Positions 9,492 through 19,179 of a stretch of 64,000 nucleotides of DNA are shown one piece after another (within the stretch, counting starts at the first letter, position 1; each line of letters starts with the position of its first letter). The stretch comes from Rickettsiaceae bacterium (GTDB lineage Bacteria; Pseudomonadota; Alphaproteobacteria; Rickettsiales; Rickettsiaceae): the NCBI GenBank assembly GCA_024236375.1, contig JACKKP010000002.1, positions 1 through 64,000 of the forward strand, written 5' to 3'. A program made the position numbers and the translations under genes. Under the pieces are notes generated by a model. That model did not search any database. It saw only the letters and a list, made by a program, of their open reading frames with translations, and was not told the origin of the DNA.

Positions 9492-10358
9492 TTAATTGTT
9501 TTGTGCAAGCCAAGTCTGACAAGAAATTTTAGCTAAGTTTCTTATGCGTGCTATATAATTTGCTCGTTCTGTAACACTTATGACTCCACGCGCGCATAAT
9601 AAATTGAATAAATGACTTGCTTTGATACATTGTTCATAAGCAGGAATTGCTAAATTATGTTCTATTAAAAGATTGCACTGTTTTTCTGCATCTATAAATT
9701 GTTGCATTAATATATTAGTATCAGCTAATTCTAAATTATATTTAGAATGTTCATATTCAGCTTTTCCCATTACATCTTTATATTTCAGAGCCTTATCACC
9801 AGTTTGGCCGTTCCAATCGAGTTCGGCTACATTATCGATATTTTGTAAATATAATGCTATTCTTTCTAAACCATAAGTAATTTCGCCTGCCACAGGTTTA
9901 CATTCTAAACCCCCAATTTGTTGCATATAAGTAAATTGTGATACTTCCATTCCGTTACACCAAACTTCCCAACCTAATCCCCAAGCGCCAATAGTAGGGG
10001 ACTCCCAGTCATCTTCAACAAATCTAATATCATGTTTAGTAATATCGATTCCGATATAACTTAAACTATTTAAATATAATTTTTGTATATTATCTGGAGA
10101 TGGCTTTAAAATAACTTGAAACTGATAAAAATGTTGCATTCGATTTGGATGGTTACCATATCTACTATCGGTTGGGCGTCTTGAAGGTTGTACATAAGCA
10201 ACATTCCAAGGTTTATTGCCCAAACATTTTAATACAGTAGCGGGATGAAAAGTACCAGCTCCCATTTCCATATCATAAGGTTGTAAGCTAGCGCAACCTT
10301 GGTTTTGCCAATATTCGTGCAATCTCATTATTAATTCTTGGAAACAAAGCTTTTGCAT
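9492..10358 (-). CDS. glyQ: Glycyl-tRNA synthetase alpha subunit
   Basis: Catalytic class II alpha chain that activates glycine and charges tRNA-Gly together with GlyS. 288 residues, close to the family norm. Signature segments are [17 protein letters not shown] at the N-terminus, [27 protein letters not shown] and the motif-2/3 region with [17 protein letters not shown]. It is the first gene of the minus-strand glyQ-glyS-tsaC run. The 200-base spacer upstream, shared with the divergent DUF3576 gene, must hold both promoters. No T-box-like leader is apparent. Confidence 0.96.
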   Translation of the reverse strand: MQKLCFQELIMRLHEYWQNQGCASLQPYDMEMGAGTFHPATVLKCLGNKPWNVAYVQPSRRPTDSRYGNHPNRMQHFYQFQVILKPSPDNIQKLYLNSLSYIGIDITKHDIRFVEDDWESPTIGAWGLGWEVWCNGMEVSQFTYMQQIGGLECKPVAGEITYGLERIALYLQNIDNVAELDWNGQTGDKALKYKDVMGKAEYEHSKYNLELADTNILMQQFIDAEKQCNLLIEHNLAIPAYEQCIKASHLFNLLCARGVISVTERANYIARIRNLAKISCQTWLAQNN

Positions 10359-10558
10359 ATTTATTATAATTTCATTATAGTCGCCAAAATATAGCGTAAA
10401 TAGTTTGTTTGTACAATGATGATTTATCGTATATAAATAGCAAATAAATTTGTAATTTCATTATTTGAAAATAATTTGAGCTAAATTTAGTTGTAAATAA
10501 AATTTAATACCTTATCTTATTTAGATATAAATATGTTTAATATTATTAAGTGAACTTT

Positions 10559-11059
10559 ATGATCAAAACCAAACTTCTATTAGTTATAATGATATTATTT
10601 GTAGCAAATAATATCATGGCACTAGATTATCCTGAACCCAAAATTGATCGAGAAATAAAAGACATGGGATCATTAATTGAATTAGAAAAATATACAAATT
10701 TTCAAATAGATCAGCCGAAAGATAAGAAAAAAATTAATTCTTACTTCAATGAATATTTATATCGTTCTGCACTAGAAATACTAAAATTTGCACCAATTAT
10801 TTCTGCTGATAATGTAACAGGAGTTATCATTACTGATTGGTATGAGGCAGGTAGTAATAATGTACAATTCAAAATTATGGTTTATGTGCCGAATGAGAAT
10901 TTATCTTCGAATAAATTTGAAGTGATTGCTTTCGAAAGAAAAAAAGTTGATAATGCATGGTCAGTGGCGGTAAAATCTGCAGCTATAGCAAAAGTTATTG
11001 AAAACAAAATTATTAAGAAAGCTAAAGATGTTTATCTGAAAACCTCAAAATCAATTTAA
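10559..11059 (+). CDS. DUF3576-family exported protein
   Basis: 166-residue protein with an N-terminal signal sequence (TKLLLVIMILFVANNIMA) and a body matching the DUF3576 pattern of alphaproteobacteria: YLYRSALEILKFAPI, then a GVIITDWY core, an extended strand region, and a C-terminal helix around IENKIIKKAKDVYL. Molecular function is not known. In alphaproteobacteria this gene habitually precedes leuS, as here (15 bases apart), so it probably belongs to that transcript. I prefer the ATG at 10559, preceded by an AAGTGA ribosome-binding-like stretch, to the GTG at 10550. Confidence 0.8.
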   Translation: MIKTKLLLVIMILFVANNIMALDYPEPKIDREIKDMGSLIELEKYTNFQIDQPKDKKKINSYFNEYLYRSALEILKFAPIISADNVTGVIITDWYEAGSNNVQFKIMVYVPNENLSSNKFEVIAFERKKVDNAWSVAVKSAAIAKVIENKIIKKAKDVYLKTSKSI

Positions 11060-11074
11060 TTATTACAAACCACG

Positions 11075-13597
11075 ATGGATATTTCAAAAATTGAATGCAA
11101 ATGGCAAAAAATTTGGCATGATAATAAAGCTTTTAATGTATGTCAAGAACCTAACAAGAAAAAATATTATGTACTTGAAATGTTTCCTTATCCATCAGGA
11201 AAAATACATGTTGGTCATTTAAGAAATTATTCAATAGGTGATGTAATCGCCAGATATTTTAGAGCAATAGGTTATAATGTAATGCATCCAATGGGTTGGG
11301 ATGCATTTGGCTTACCTGCAGAAAATGCTGCGATAAAAAATAATACTCTACCAAAAAATTGGACTTATAAAAATATTGAAGTAATGAAAGAGCAACTTAA
11401 AATAGTTGGACTTTCGTATGACTGGAATAGAGAAGTTACTAGTTGTAGTCCTGATTATTATAAACATGAACAAAAATTCTTTCTAGAACTTTATAAAAGA
11501 GGATTAGCATATCAAAAAGATTCTGTGGTTAATTGGGACCCAGTAGATAATACAGTTTTAGCTAATGAACAGGTGGTTGACGGAAAAGGTTGGCGTTCAG
11601 GAGCTCTCATAGAGAAAAAAAACTTAAAACAGTGGTTTTTAAAAATTACCGATTATGCAGAAGAGTTACTAGCTGATATTGATACATTAGAAAATTGGCC
11701 AGATAATGTACGTCTTATGCAGCAAAATTGGATTGGACGCTCTGAAGGGGCAAAAATTATCTTCCATATTCCTGAGATCAAAGAACAAATAGAAGTATAT
11801 TCGACAAAACCTGAAGTAATATTTGGAATAAGTTTTGTAGCTATTGCTTATAATCACCCATTAGTACAAAAACTTCATAATACGCCAGAGATGAAAGCAT
11901 TTATCGATAAATGCAAAAAAAATTCTACTATGGAAGCATCTGTTGAAAAATTAAATAAAGAATGTGTATTTACTCATGTAAGTGTAATTCATCCATTTAA
12001 CCCAGAAGTAAAACTACCACTGATTATAGCGAATTTTGTACTAATGGATTATGGTACAGGAGCTGTTTACGGTTGCCCTGCTCATGACGAGAGAGATTTT
12101 GAACTAGTGCAAAATGAACCAAGTTTGAATATAAAACAAGTAGTTAAGGATAAAAATAGCGAAATTAATGTAACTAATAAAGCATTCATATATGAAGATG
12201 ATGATTTATTAGTGAATTCAGATTTTTTAGATGGAATGACTGTACTTGAAGCGAGGAAGTGCGTTATAGAGAAATTTGAAGAATTAGGAATTGGTAAGAA
12301 ACAAGTAAATTATCGTTTACGTGATTGGGGAGTGTCACGCCAGCGTTATTGGGGATGTCCTATACCTATAATATATTGTGATCATTGCGGAGTGGTACCA
12401 GAAGATGAAAATAATCTGCCTGTAAAGTTACCAGAAGATATAGATTTGAACAAAACTGGTAATCCTTTGGTAAATCATCCTAATTGGAAATATACTAATT
12501 GTCCTAAATGTAATAAGCCTGCCATTAGAGAAACAGATACATTTGATACCTTCTTTGAATCTTCATGGTATTTTGCAAGATTTTGCAATCCAAACGCAGA
12601 AAATATAATTGATAAAGATGCTTGTGCATATTGGATGCCAGTTGATCAATATATTGGTGGTGTAGAACATGCAATCTTACATTTATTATATGCAAGGTTT
12701 TTTACAAAATTAATGGCAGATTTTGGATATATTCAAGATATACGCGAGCCTTTTAAAAGTTTGCTTACTCAAGGGATGGTAGTACATGCGACTTATAAAG
12801 ACTCCAAGGGTAATTGGGTTTATCCTGATGAAGTAGTCCATAAAGAAGGAAAATTATATAATAAAGACGGTTTAGAAGTTCAGAAAGGTAAAATCGAAAA
12901 AATGAGTAAATCTAAATTAAACGTTGTAGATTTAGAAAAAATATTACAAATATATGGTGCTGATGTACTCAGATTATTTGTTTTATCGGATAGTCCGGTT
13001 GAAAAAGATTTAGAATGGACAAATGCTGGGCTTGATGGAGCAAAACGTTTTATTGGTAAATTATATAATACTATTATAGATGTAATAAGCTATAAAAAAT
13101 CTGATCAGTTTAACGAAACCTTAGAGAAATTAATTCATACTACTATTAAAAACGTTACAGAGGATATTGTAAATTACCGCCTTAATAAAGCTATTGCAAG
13201 AGTTAGAGAATTGTTCAACGCTACTACTGCAGAACTAAATAAGCAGAATAGTTATAATCAGACTATCAGAAAAAGTTTTGAAGTAATTATTCAATTATTA
13301 AATCCCTTTATTCCTCATATTACTGAAGAATTATGGGATATAATGGGTTCAAATGCTCCCTTATATAAAGCGCAATGGCCTATATTTGACCCGACTAAGC
13401 TTGAAAATAATAGTTATAATATAGCAATACAAATAAATGGTAAATTAAGAGCTACTCAAGAATTTTCTACTGATAGTGGCGAAGATGAAATCAAAAACAC
13501 AGTATTAAATTTATCTAGCATACAAAAATATATAGAACAACAAAGAATTAAAAAAATTATTATTGTTCCTAAAAAAATAATAAATATAGTTATTTAA
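11075..13597 (+). CDS. leuS: Leucyl-tRNA synthetase
   Basis: Class I synthetase charging tRNA-Leu. 840 residues, normal for bacteria. HVGH (the HIGH motif) is at residues 45-48 after FPYPSG. The CP1 editing domain contains the block [19 protein letters not shown] zinc-binding-like insert holds CDHCG and CPKC pairs. [10 protein letters not shown] and KMSKS (609-613) complete the active site, and an anticodon-binding helical domain and C-terminal appendix follow. The stop codon abuts the rluB start, so the two are translationally close-coupled. Confidence 0.97.
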   Translation: MDISKIECKWQKIWHDNKAFNVCQEPNKKKYYVLEMFPYPSGKIHVGHLRNYSIGDVIARYFRAIGYNVMHPMGWDAFGLPAENAAIKNNTLPKNWTYKNIEVMKEQLKIVGLSYDWNREVTSCSPDYYKHEQKFFLELYKRGLAYQKDSVVNWDPVDNTVLANEQVVDGKGWRSGALIEKKNLKQWFLKITDYAEELLADIDTLENWPDNVRLMQQNWIGRSEGAKIIFHIPEIKEQIEVYSTKPEVIFGISFVAIAYNHPLVQKLHNTPEMKAFIDKCKKNSTMEASVEKLNKECVFTHVSVIHPFNPEVKLPLIIANFVLMDYGTGAVYGCPAHDERDFELVQNEPSLNIKQVVKDKNSEINVTNKAFIYEDDDLLVNSDFLDGMTVLEARKCVIEKFEELGIGKKQVNYRLRDWGVSRQRYWGCPIPIIYCDHCGVVPEDENNLPVKLPEDIDLNKTGNPLVNHPNWKYTNCPKCNKPAIRETDTFDTFFESSWYFARFCNPNAENIIDKDACAYWMPVDQYIGGVEHAILHLLYARFFTKLMADFGYIQDIREPFKSLLTQGMVVHATYKDSKGNWVYPDEVVHKEGKLYNKDGLEVQKGKIEKMSKSKLNVVDLEKILQIYGADVLRLFVLSDSPVEKDLEWTNAGLDGAKRFIGKLYNTIIDVISYKKSDQFNETLEKLIHTTIKNVTEDIVNYRLNKAIARVRELFNATTAELNKQNSYNQTIRKSFEVIIQLLNPFIPHITEELWDIMGSNAPLYKAQWPIFDPTKLENNSYNIAIQINGKLRATQEFSTDSGEDEIKNTVLNLSSIQKYIEQQRIKKIIIVPKKIINIVI

Positions 13598-14284
13598 ATG
13601 AGAATTGCGAAATATATCGCTAATTCGGGTATTTGTTCAAGAAGAGATGCAGAAGAAAAGATTCGTGATGGTGTAGTTAAAGTTAATGATATTACTATTG
13701 ATTCTCCTGCAATTAATGTCGATGATGATGATAAAATATCTGTAGAAGGCCAAGTAATTACATTAAATAAACCACGTTTATGGTTATATTATAAACCTGT
13801 AGGATTAATTACTACTCATAAAGATCCACAAAATCGTCTAACTATATTCGAGTCTTTACCTAAAACAATGCCTAGAGTTATTTCAGTAGGGCGCTTAGAT
13901 TTTAATAGTGAAGGTTTATTATTGCTTACGAATTCCGGAGAGGTTGCATGTAAATTTGAGAACCCTAGGAGTAAAATTACCAGATGTTATAAGGTCAAAA
14001 TATTTGGTTATGGCCCTGAAATTAATATAAAAAATAAACAATTAGTTATTGAGGGAGTGCGTTATAATCCTAAGTTAATTACCAAAATCGATCAGTCATC
14101 TAGATCTAAAAACAAATTAATTCACTGGTATTTAGTAGAGCTAGAAGAAGGAAAAAATCGTGAAATAAGAAAAATATTTAACCATTATGGTTATAAAGTT
14201 GTAAAACTAATTAGAATAAGTTTTGGAAGATATAATTTAGGTAATTTACAACCTGGTGAAATAAAAGAAGTGGATATCTTATGA
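13598..14284 (+). CDS. rluB: 23S rRNA pseudouridine synthase, RsuA/RluB family
   Basis: Isomerises uridine to pseudouridine in large rRNA. An S4 RNA-binding domain occupies residues 1-60 (RIAKYIANSGICSRRDAEE). The catalytic domain carries the family motif VGRLDFNSEGLLLLTN with the essential aspartate, and EGKNREIRKIF near the C-terminus. RluB versus RsuA cannot be separated with certainty by eye; RluB/RluE-type is more usual next to rsmD in alphaproteobacteria. It starts on the base after the leuS stop and overlaps rsmD by 4 bases (ATGA). Confidence 0.88.
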   Translation: MRIAKYIANSGICSRRDAEEKIRDGVVKVNDITIDSPAINVDDDDKISVEGQVITLNKPRLWLYYKPVGLITTHKDPQNRLTIFESLPKTMPRVISVGRLDFNSEGLLLLTNSGEVACKFENPRSKITRCYKVKIFGYGPEINIKNKQLVIEGVRYNPKLITKIDQSSRSKNKLIHWYLVELEEGKNREIRKIFNHYGYKVVKLIRISFGRYNLGNLQPGEIKEVDIL

Positions 14285-14844
14285 AAATTATAACTGGAAA
14301 ACATAAAAATAGGATAATACCAACTATTCACGGTGCAGGCTATCGGCCTTCAACAACAAAATTTAGAGAAGCAATTTTCAGTATATTATCTTCAGGATCT
14401 TTTTTAGAAAGCCAACCAATAATCAATGCGGATATATTAGATTTGTTTGCTGGTAGTGGTTCTTTATCTTTTGAAGCTTTATCTAGAGGAGCAAAGAGCG
14501 TTACTTTAGTCGATATTAATCCTGATTATTTAAAAATAGCTAAAAATTTTGCAGAAAAAATTGGTGAAAGTCAAAACATTACGATATATGCAGCAGACGC
14601 TCGCACAATATATTTAAGTCATAAACAATTTTCAATTGTCTTCATGGATCCACCTTATAATAGTAAATACATAGATATAACCTTAAAAAACCTTGATAAG
14701 ATTAATTGTTTAACTGATAACGCCTTAATTGTTATTGAAATGGGTAAAGATGAATCATGTAGTTTCAATCCAAACTTTTTATTATATACTGAAAAATTAT
14801 ATGGAAATAACAAATTGCTGATTTTAAAATATGCAAAAAAGTAA
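14281..14844 (+). CDS. rsmD: 16S rRNA guanine-966 N2-methyltransferase RsmD
   Basis: SAM-dependent methyltransferase acting on the small-subunit rRNA. 187 residues with the typical N-terminus (KIITGKHKNRIIP), RPSTTKFREAIFSIL, SAM motif I DLFAGSGSLSFEALSRGA and the catalytic MDPPYN motif. It overlaps the rluB stop by 4 bases and overlaps radA by 14, a compact operon arrangement that suggests translational coupling. Confidence 0.94.
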   Translation: MKIITGKHKNRIIPTIHGAGYRPSTTKFREAIFSILSSGSFLESQPIINADILDLFAGSGSLSFEALSRGAKSVTLVDINPDYLKIAKNFAEKIGESQNITIYAADARTIYLSHKQFSIVFMDPPYNSKYIDITLKNLDKINCLTDNALIVIEMGKDESCSFNPNFLLYTEKLYGNNKLLILKYAKK

Positions 14845-16180
14845 AAATAAATTTGTTTGTTCTAGTTGTGGTAGCAGTACTAGTAAATGGACTGGTCAAT
14901 GTCCTGACTGTTTAGAATGGAATAGTATTGTTGAAGATGTAATAGTTCAAAATGACCAGATTTTCTCTAGTTTAAAACAAGGTGTTGCAAGACCATTAGA
15001 ACTCTTAACCGGTAATATTAATTCTACCATGAGGATTATAACTCCTATTAGTGAATTAAATCGGGTTTTAGGAGGGGGGTTAGTTAGTGGAGCTGCAATT
15101 TTAATAGGGGGAAATCCAGGTATTGGTAAATCTACTTTGTTACTTCAGTTATGTACTAGTTTATCAGATTCTAATATAGGGTGTTTATATATTACTGGTG
15201 AAGAATCAATTAATCAGATAAAACTTCGTGCTCAGCGTCTAAATATTACAGAAAATAAAACTACTTTGCTTGCTTCAACAAATGTTGAGGATATTATTTC
15301 AACTATTGATAAAAATAAACATCAGTTAAACTTAGTTATTATTGATTCAATACAGACTATTTCATCGTCAGAATTTTCTTCAGCACCTGGTACAGTTTCT
15401 CAAATTAGAGCATGTGCACATCTTTTAATTAATTATGCAAAGCAACATAATATTACTCTATTAATCGCTTGTCATGTTAATAAAGAAGGGCAGCTTGCTG
15501 GTCCCAAAATATTAGAACATATGGTTGATACGGTTTTGCATTTTGAAGGCGATCAAAATAATCATTTTAGAATATTACGTTGTCTAAAGAATCGTTTTGG
15601 TGCAGTAAATGAACTGGGAGTGTTTGAAATGACTTCAGAAGGATTACAAGAAATTACTAACCCGTCAGAATTATTTTTAATGGATCGTGAAAATAATGTT
15701 AGTGGTAGTGCAATTTTTGCCGGGATTGAAGGTTCAAGACCACTATTAATCGAAGTGCAAGCACTTATTTCACCAAGCACTCTGCCTATGCCAAGACGTT
15801 CAGTTGTCGGGTGGGATAGTAATAGATTATCAATGATAATTGCAGTTTTAGCGGTAAGATTTGGGCTGAATTTGTCTTCACAAGACGTATATTTAAGTAT
15901 TGCAGGTGGCTTACGTATTATAGAGCCTGCTGCAGATTTAGCTGTTGCTGCAGCGCTGATATCAGCTGCTAGTAATAAACCATTACCAAATAATAGTGTA
16001 TTTTTCGGCGAAGTTGGATTATCTGGTGAAGTAAGAAAAATATCGCAAACTGAAAGTCGTATCAAAGAAGCATCAAAATTAGGCTTTACACAAGTTTATT
16101 GTTGTCCTACAAAATATATGAGTTCTGACGTTCATGCTATAATGCATATAAAACAACTGAGAAATTTGTTATCTACTTAA
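14831..16180 (+). CDS. radA: DNA repair protein RadA (Sms)
   Basis: RecA-related branch-migration helicase acting in recombination repair. A four-cysteine zinc finger is at C10, C13, C24 and C27. The Walker A motif GGNPGIGKST falls near residue 95, the RadA-specific KNRFG motif near residue 255, and the C-terminal Lon-protease-like domain includes SIAGGLRIIEPAADLAVAAA. 449 residues is a normal length. It is the last gene of the plus-strand run and converges with the minus-strand gene ending at 16240; only a short spacer separates them. Confidence 0.96.
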   Translation: MQKSKNKFVCSSCGSSTSKWTGQCPDCLEWNSIVEDVIVQNDQIFSSLKQGVARPLELLTGNINSTMRIITPISELNRVLGGGLVSGAAILIGGNPGIGKSTLLLQLCTSLSDSNIGCLYITGEESINQIKLRAQRLNITENKTTLLASTNVEDIISTIDKNKHQLNLVIIDSIQTISSSEFSSAPGTVSQIRACAHLLINYAKQHNITLLIACHVNKEGQLAGPKILEHMVDTVLHFEGDQNNHFRILRCLKNRFGAVNELGVFEMTSEGLQEITNPSELFLMDRENNVSGSAIFAGIEGSRPLLIEVQALISPSTLPMPRRSVVGWDSNRLSMIIAVLAVRFGLNLSSQDVYLSIAGGLRIIEPAADLAVAAALISAASNKPLPNNSVFFGEVGLSGEVRKISQTESRIKEASKLGFTQVYCCPTKYMSSDVHAIMHIKQLRNLLST

Positions 16181-16239
16181 TTTTAAGTGCTGGCTTAAGA
16201 ATAAAATTTTGTTACTTGATATTTATTAGCTGATAAAAA

Positions 16240-19179
16240 TTAAGGTGTATCAGGCCTACAATAAACCTCCATATATTTTTTTTCTTGATCTTCATAATAA
16301 TATAGAGGTTCTAAAATAAACTCTTTAGTCTTTGGATCCGCAATACAACGACGTTCTAATCTACCAACTGCTGTTGTGCCTGATGGGCACACTCCTATAG
16401 ATACTTCTCCATATGGTGTTTCTGGCCAAGAAGCATATCCATTATCTTGTATTATATCTGTTTGCGCTTCACACACTCCTGATGATATTTCAACGCAGTA
16501 ACCTCGTTCCACAGCAGTTTTATCTCGCAAACCTTCTGTTTCTTTATCATAGTTAGTTATAATTGCAGATGGAAAACCAGGATAAAGAGGTGCGCCAACT
16601 GTATTAAAATATTGTGAATCAGATAATGTAATGCCTAAGTTAGCACTAGGATTAATTCTATCTTCTAATTTATGACTTACCACACATAATGCTTCAGGGT
16701 AATCATAGCACTTTACATTATTATTACATTGTCTAATTTCGATAATTCCATCACCTGATTTCTTATTTAATGAATCAATTACAGGGCAAGAATTTTGTTC
16801 AATCGAGCAAACAGATAAACCCTGTAAAATTTGTTGTTTTTCTGCAAAATCTTGACACGACACAATATCATTATTAAGTAATGTACTAAGTACACAAATA
16901 GTATGATCAACAGGACAACGTGAGTTATTAGTATTAGCAAGGCATACATATTTTCCGCCTGTATAATATTTACCATTAATATATTCAAGCCCTCCTACAT
17001 ATACTGCATTAGGGTTTGTGATACCAGATGAATCAATAGGTGGGATATTATTTCTATATTCTCCATATAAACTAGTTGGAGTAGGGGCATTTGTACCTGT
17101 GAAGGGTTTTTGAGCAAAACTATCGTCTGTAACAAAAGCTTCGAGTATATTGCCAGCTAAATTAATAGTGCTTTGTATAGCAGTTGAATTAGAATGATAA
17201 GATAAAGGGGTGATAACTCCTGCCACCATATCATATTGTAATTCCGTATCAGAGGAGTTTAATTTATAAGGTGCTTTATATGCTACTATAAATTTGGGAT
17301 TGAAAAATTCGGAATTACATGTTAGCCCAGGAATCACACCACTATCACATTCATAAATTGAAATTTTAGGTTTTGTAGCTCTTCGTTGACAACCTATAAC
17401 TTCATCTTGTTCAAATACACATATTTCTTCAGGATCTTGAGTAATCGCATTAGTTGAGTCAACTGATGTCATCGGAACAATTGATGCATAAAAATTACTA
17501 CTATCTCCTTCAGGATCTTTTAATGTAAAGTTGCTAATTAGTGGAGCTAAATCTATATTTTCTCCTTGAATCTCAGGAAAGGATAAAGCAATATCTTTAT
17601 ATTCTCCTATATTAATTCCCCAAATTTTTTGGCAATTTACTGTATTGATAGTATCACAATCGCTTAAATCATCACGGAAATACGCACGTGGATTAGTATA
17701 ACTACCTAATGAAATACCGTATACTAACCGATAGCCATTACTACACGAGTCGCCCGTGCAAGAATTAACTGCGCTACCACTGACGCATGGAGCTCCTGCA
17801 GTTGCATTTGAACATGTTTGAATGATATCCAATTTATTAGTTAAAATATGGAGTGCACTTGGTGCAGCAAAATTTTCTATATTCTCTATATTAACACATA
17901 AATCTGTATTATTTGCATTTTGCTCGGAGGTACAAATTGGTAAAAATTTGTCATAAGTGACTCGTATTGCATTATGAATATAATTATTTCTTATATTAGA
18001 TACTACACATTCTTTACCTTCAATAGATGGAAGTAAATCACCATTGATATCATGAGAACAAATAAATTGTGTTGTTGCTTCCGTAGCTAAATTAGTTATT
18101 GTCTCGCAAAATGGAGGAGGATAGGGCCCAAGTGGAATATTAACACAGCCATATATTTCAGAATTGACTACCCTATTTAATTGTCCTATTTCTCTAATAT
18201 AATCAGTAATGAGAGTACCAAAAGTGTTAATTAAAGTACCAAGAAAACCAATTATATCGCCAAATACTGCACCAAGAGTTGTACCAATACTGGGTTTATC
18301 ATCTCCATCTAAAAAAGCAAATAAATTACTGACCATTGAAAAAGAAGACTCCGTGAAACTTGCAGCATTTTCTCCAATAAATACTAATGCTTCAACTAGT
18401 GGATGCATTTTTTGTTTATAATGAAAAGGTTGTTTTGTAGCATTTACATCTAATAAATCTAACCCATAGTTTAAAGCGCTAGAATCTAGAGTATATAAGG
18501 ACGGATCATAATATAAACATAGTTTTGGTAAATCTAAAACTATTTCGCTACCATCGCTTGTAGGTACTGGAGTATCTGGTTTTGTAGCGCCTTCAAAATT
18601 AAGGTGTTGACCACGTGTATAACCCGGGTCATCTTCAGCATTATCAATAATTAAAGTGCCAGGAAGCGCAACACGTGCACACATTCTGTGTAATGGAAAT
18701 AAGTATCCTCCAACCATAGTAACACATTCGCCATCCCAACTTAGGTCATGACTTTCTGTCCAGCAAAGTAAAGCATTACAATGTTGTGCACGCACAGTAA
18801 GTTTTGGCTCGAAATAGGTACTATCTGGTGACTCTTCTCCACAAAATGTAGCAAAATAAGCAACAGCAAAGCTTGGATACGGGCGCCCAGCTAAGCATAT
18901 ATTATCATCTCGCCCAGATTCTTTTCCAAAAGGAGGACATGCAGTGTTTGCAGGACCTTTATCTAAGCGTTCTCCATCCCAATTTTCATATCTTTGACCT
19001 CCTGCAGCGCTGAAGAAACAATAACATGGATTTAAGAAGCATGATGCTACACCTCCCCAATCAGAACTACCTGCATCTTGTTCCGAAGCATATAAAGTCG
19101 GAATAGATAATATTATACTCAAAAGAAATAATATAATTTTTTTCACAACTTGCCTATTTCTTTTCATCAAATGCATCAT
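16240..19179 (-). CDS. Large cysteine-rich exported protein paired with VirB4-like ATPase
   Basis: Unrecognised 979-residue protein. A classical signal peptide (VKKIILFLLSIILSIPTLYA) is followed by a body with about 41 cysteines spread over the full length, many in short loops (SCFLNPCYC, TACPPF, LLCW, NSCTGDSC). This implies a disulphide-rich extracytoplasmic fold. One hydrophobic segment around residues 305-345 (AVFGDIIGFLGTLINTFG) could insert in a membrane. It overlaps the VirB4-like gene by 26 bases if read from 19179. A GTG at 19146 with AGG upstream would instead start just after that stop and expose the signal peptide directly. Genetic coupling to a type IV secretion ATPase suggests a role in that apparatus; it lacks the multiple membrane helices of VirB6. 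Confidence 0.72.
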   Translation of the reverse strand: MMHLMKRNRQVVKKIILFLLSIILSIPTLYASEQDAGSSDWGGVASCFLNPCYCFFSAAGGQRYENWDGERLDKGPANTACPPFGKESGRDDNICLAGRPYPSFAVAYFATFCGEESPDSTYFEPKLTVRAQHCNALLCWTESHDLSWDGECVTMVGGYLFPLHRMCARVALPGTLIIDNAEDDPGYTRGQHLNFEGATKPDTPVPTSDGSEIVLDLPKLCLYYDPSLYTLDSSALNYGLDLLDVNATKQPFHYKQKMHPLVEALVFIGENAASFTESSFSMVSNLFAFLDGDDKPSIGTTLGAVFGDIIGFLGTLINTFGTLITDYIREIGQLNRVVNSEIYGCVNIPLGPYPPPFCETITNLATEATTQFICSHDINGDLLPSIEGKECVVSNIRNNYIHNAIRVTYDKFLPICTSEQNANNTDLCVNIENIENFAAPSALHILTNKLDIIQTCSNATAGAPCVSGSAVNSCTGDSCSNGYRLVYGISLGSYTNPRAYFRDDLSDCDTINTVNCQKIWGINIGEYKDIALSFPEIQGENIDLAPLISNFTLKDPEGDSSNFYASIVPMTSVDSTNAITQDPEEICVFEQDEVIGCQRRATKPKISIYECDSGVIPGLTCNSEFFNPKFIVAYKAPYKLNSSDTELQYDMVAGVITPLSYHSNSTAIQSTINLAGNILEAFVTDDSFAQKPFTGTNAPTPTSLYGEYRNNIPPIDSSGITNPNAVYVGGLEYINGKYYTGGKYVCLANTNNSRCPVDHTICVLSTLLNNDIVSCQDFAEKQQILQGLSVCSIEQNSCPVIDSLNKKSGDGIIEIRQCNNNVKCYDYPEALCVVSHKLEDRINPSANLGITLSDSQYFNTVGAPLYPGFPSAIITNYDKETEGLRDKTAVERGYCVEISSGVCEAQTDIIQDNGYASWPETPYGEVSIGVCPSGTTAVGRLERRCIADPKTKEFILEPLYYYEDQEKKYMEVYCRPDTP

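Noticed and set aside
10359..10549. T-box or other riboswitch before glyQ
   Set aside because: No conserved T-box sequence, specifier stem or antiterminator; the spacer is simply AT-rich.
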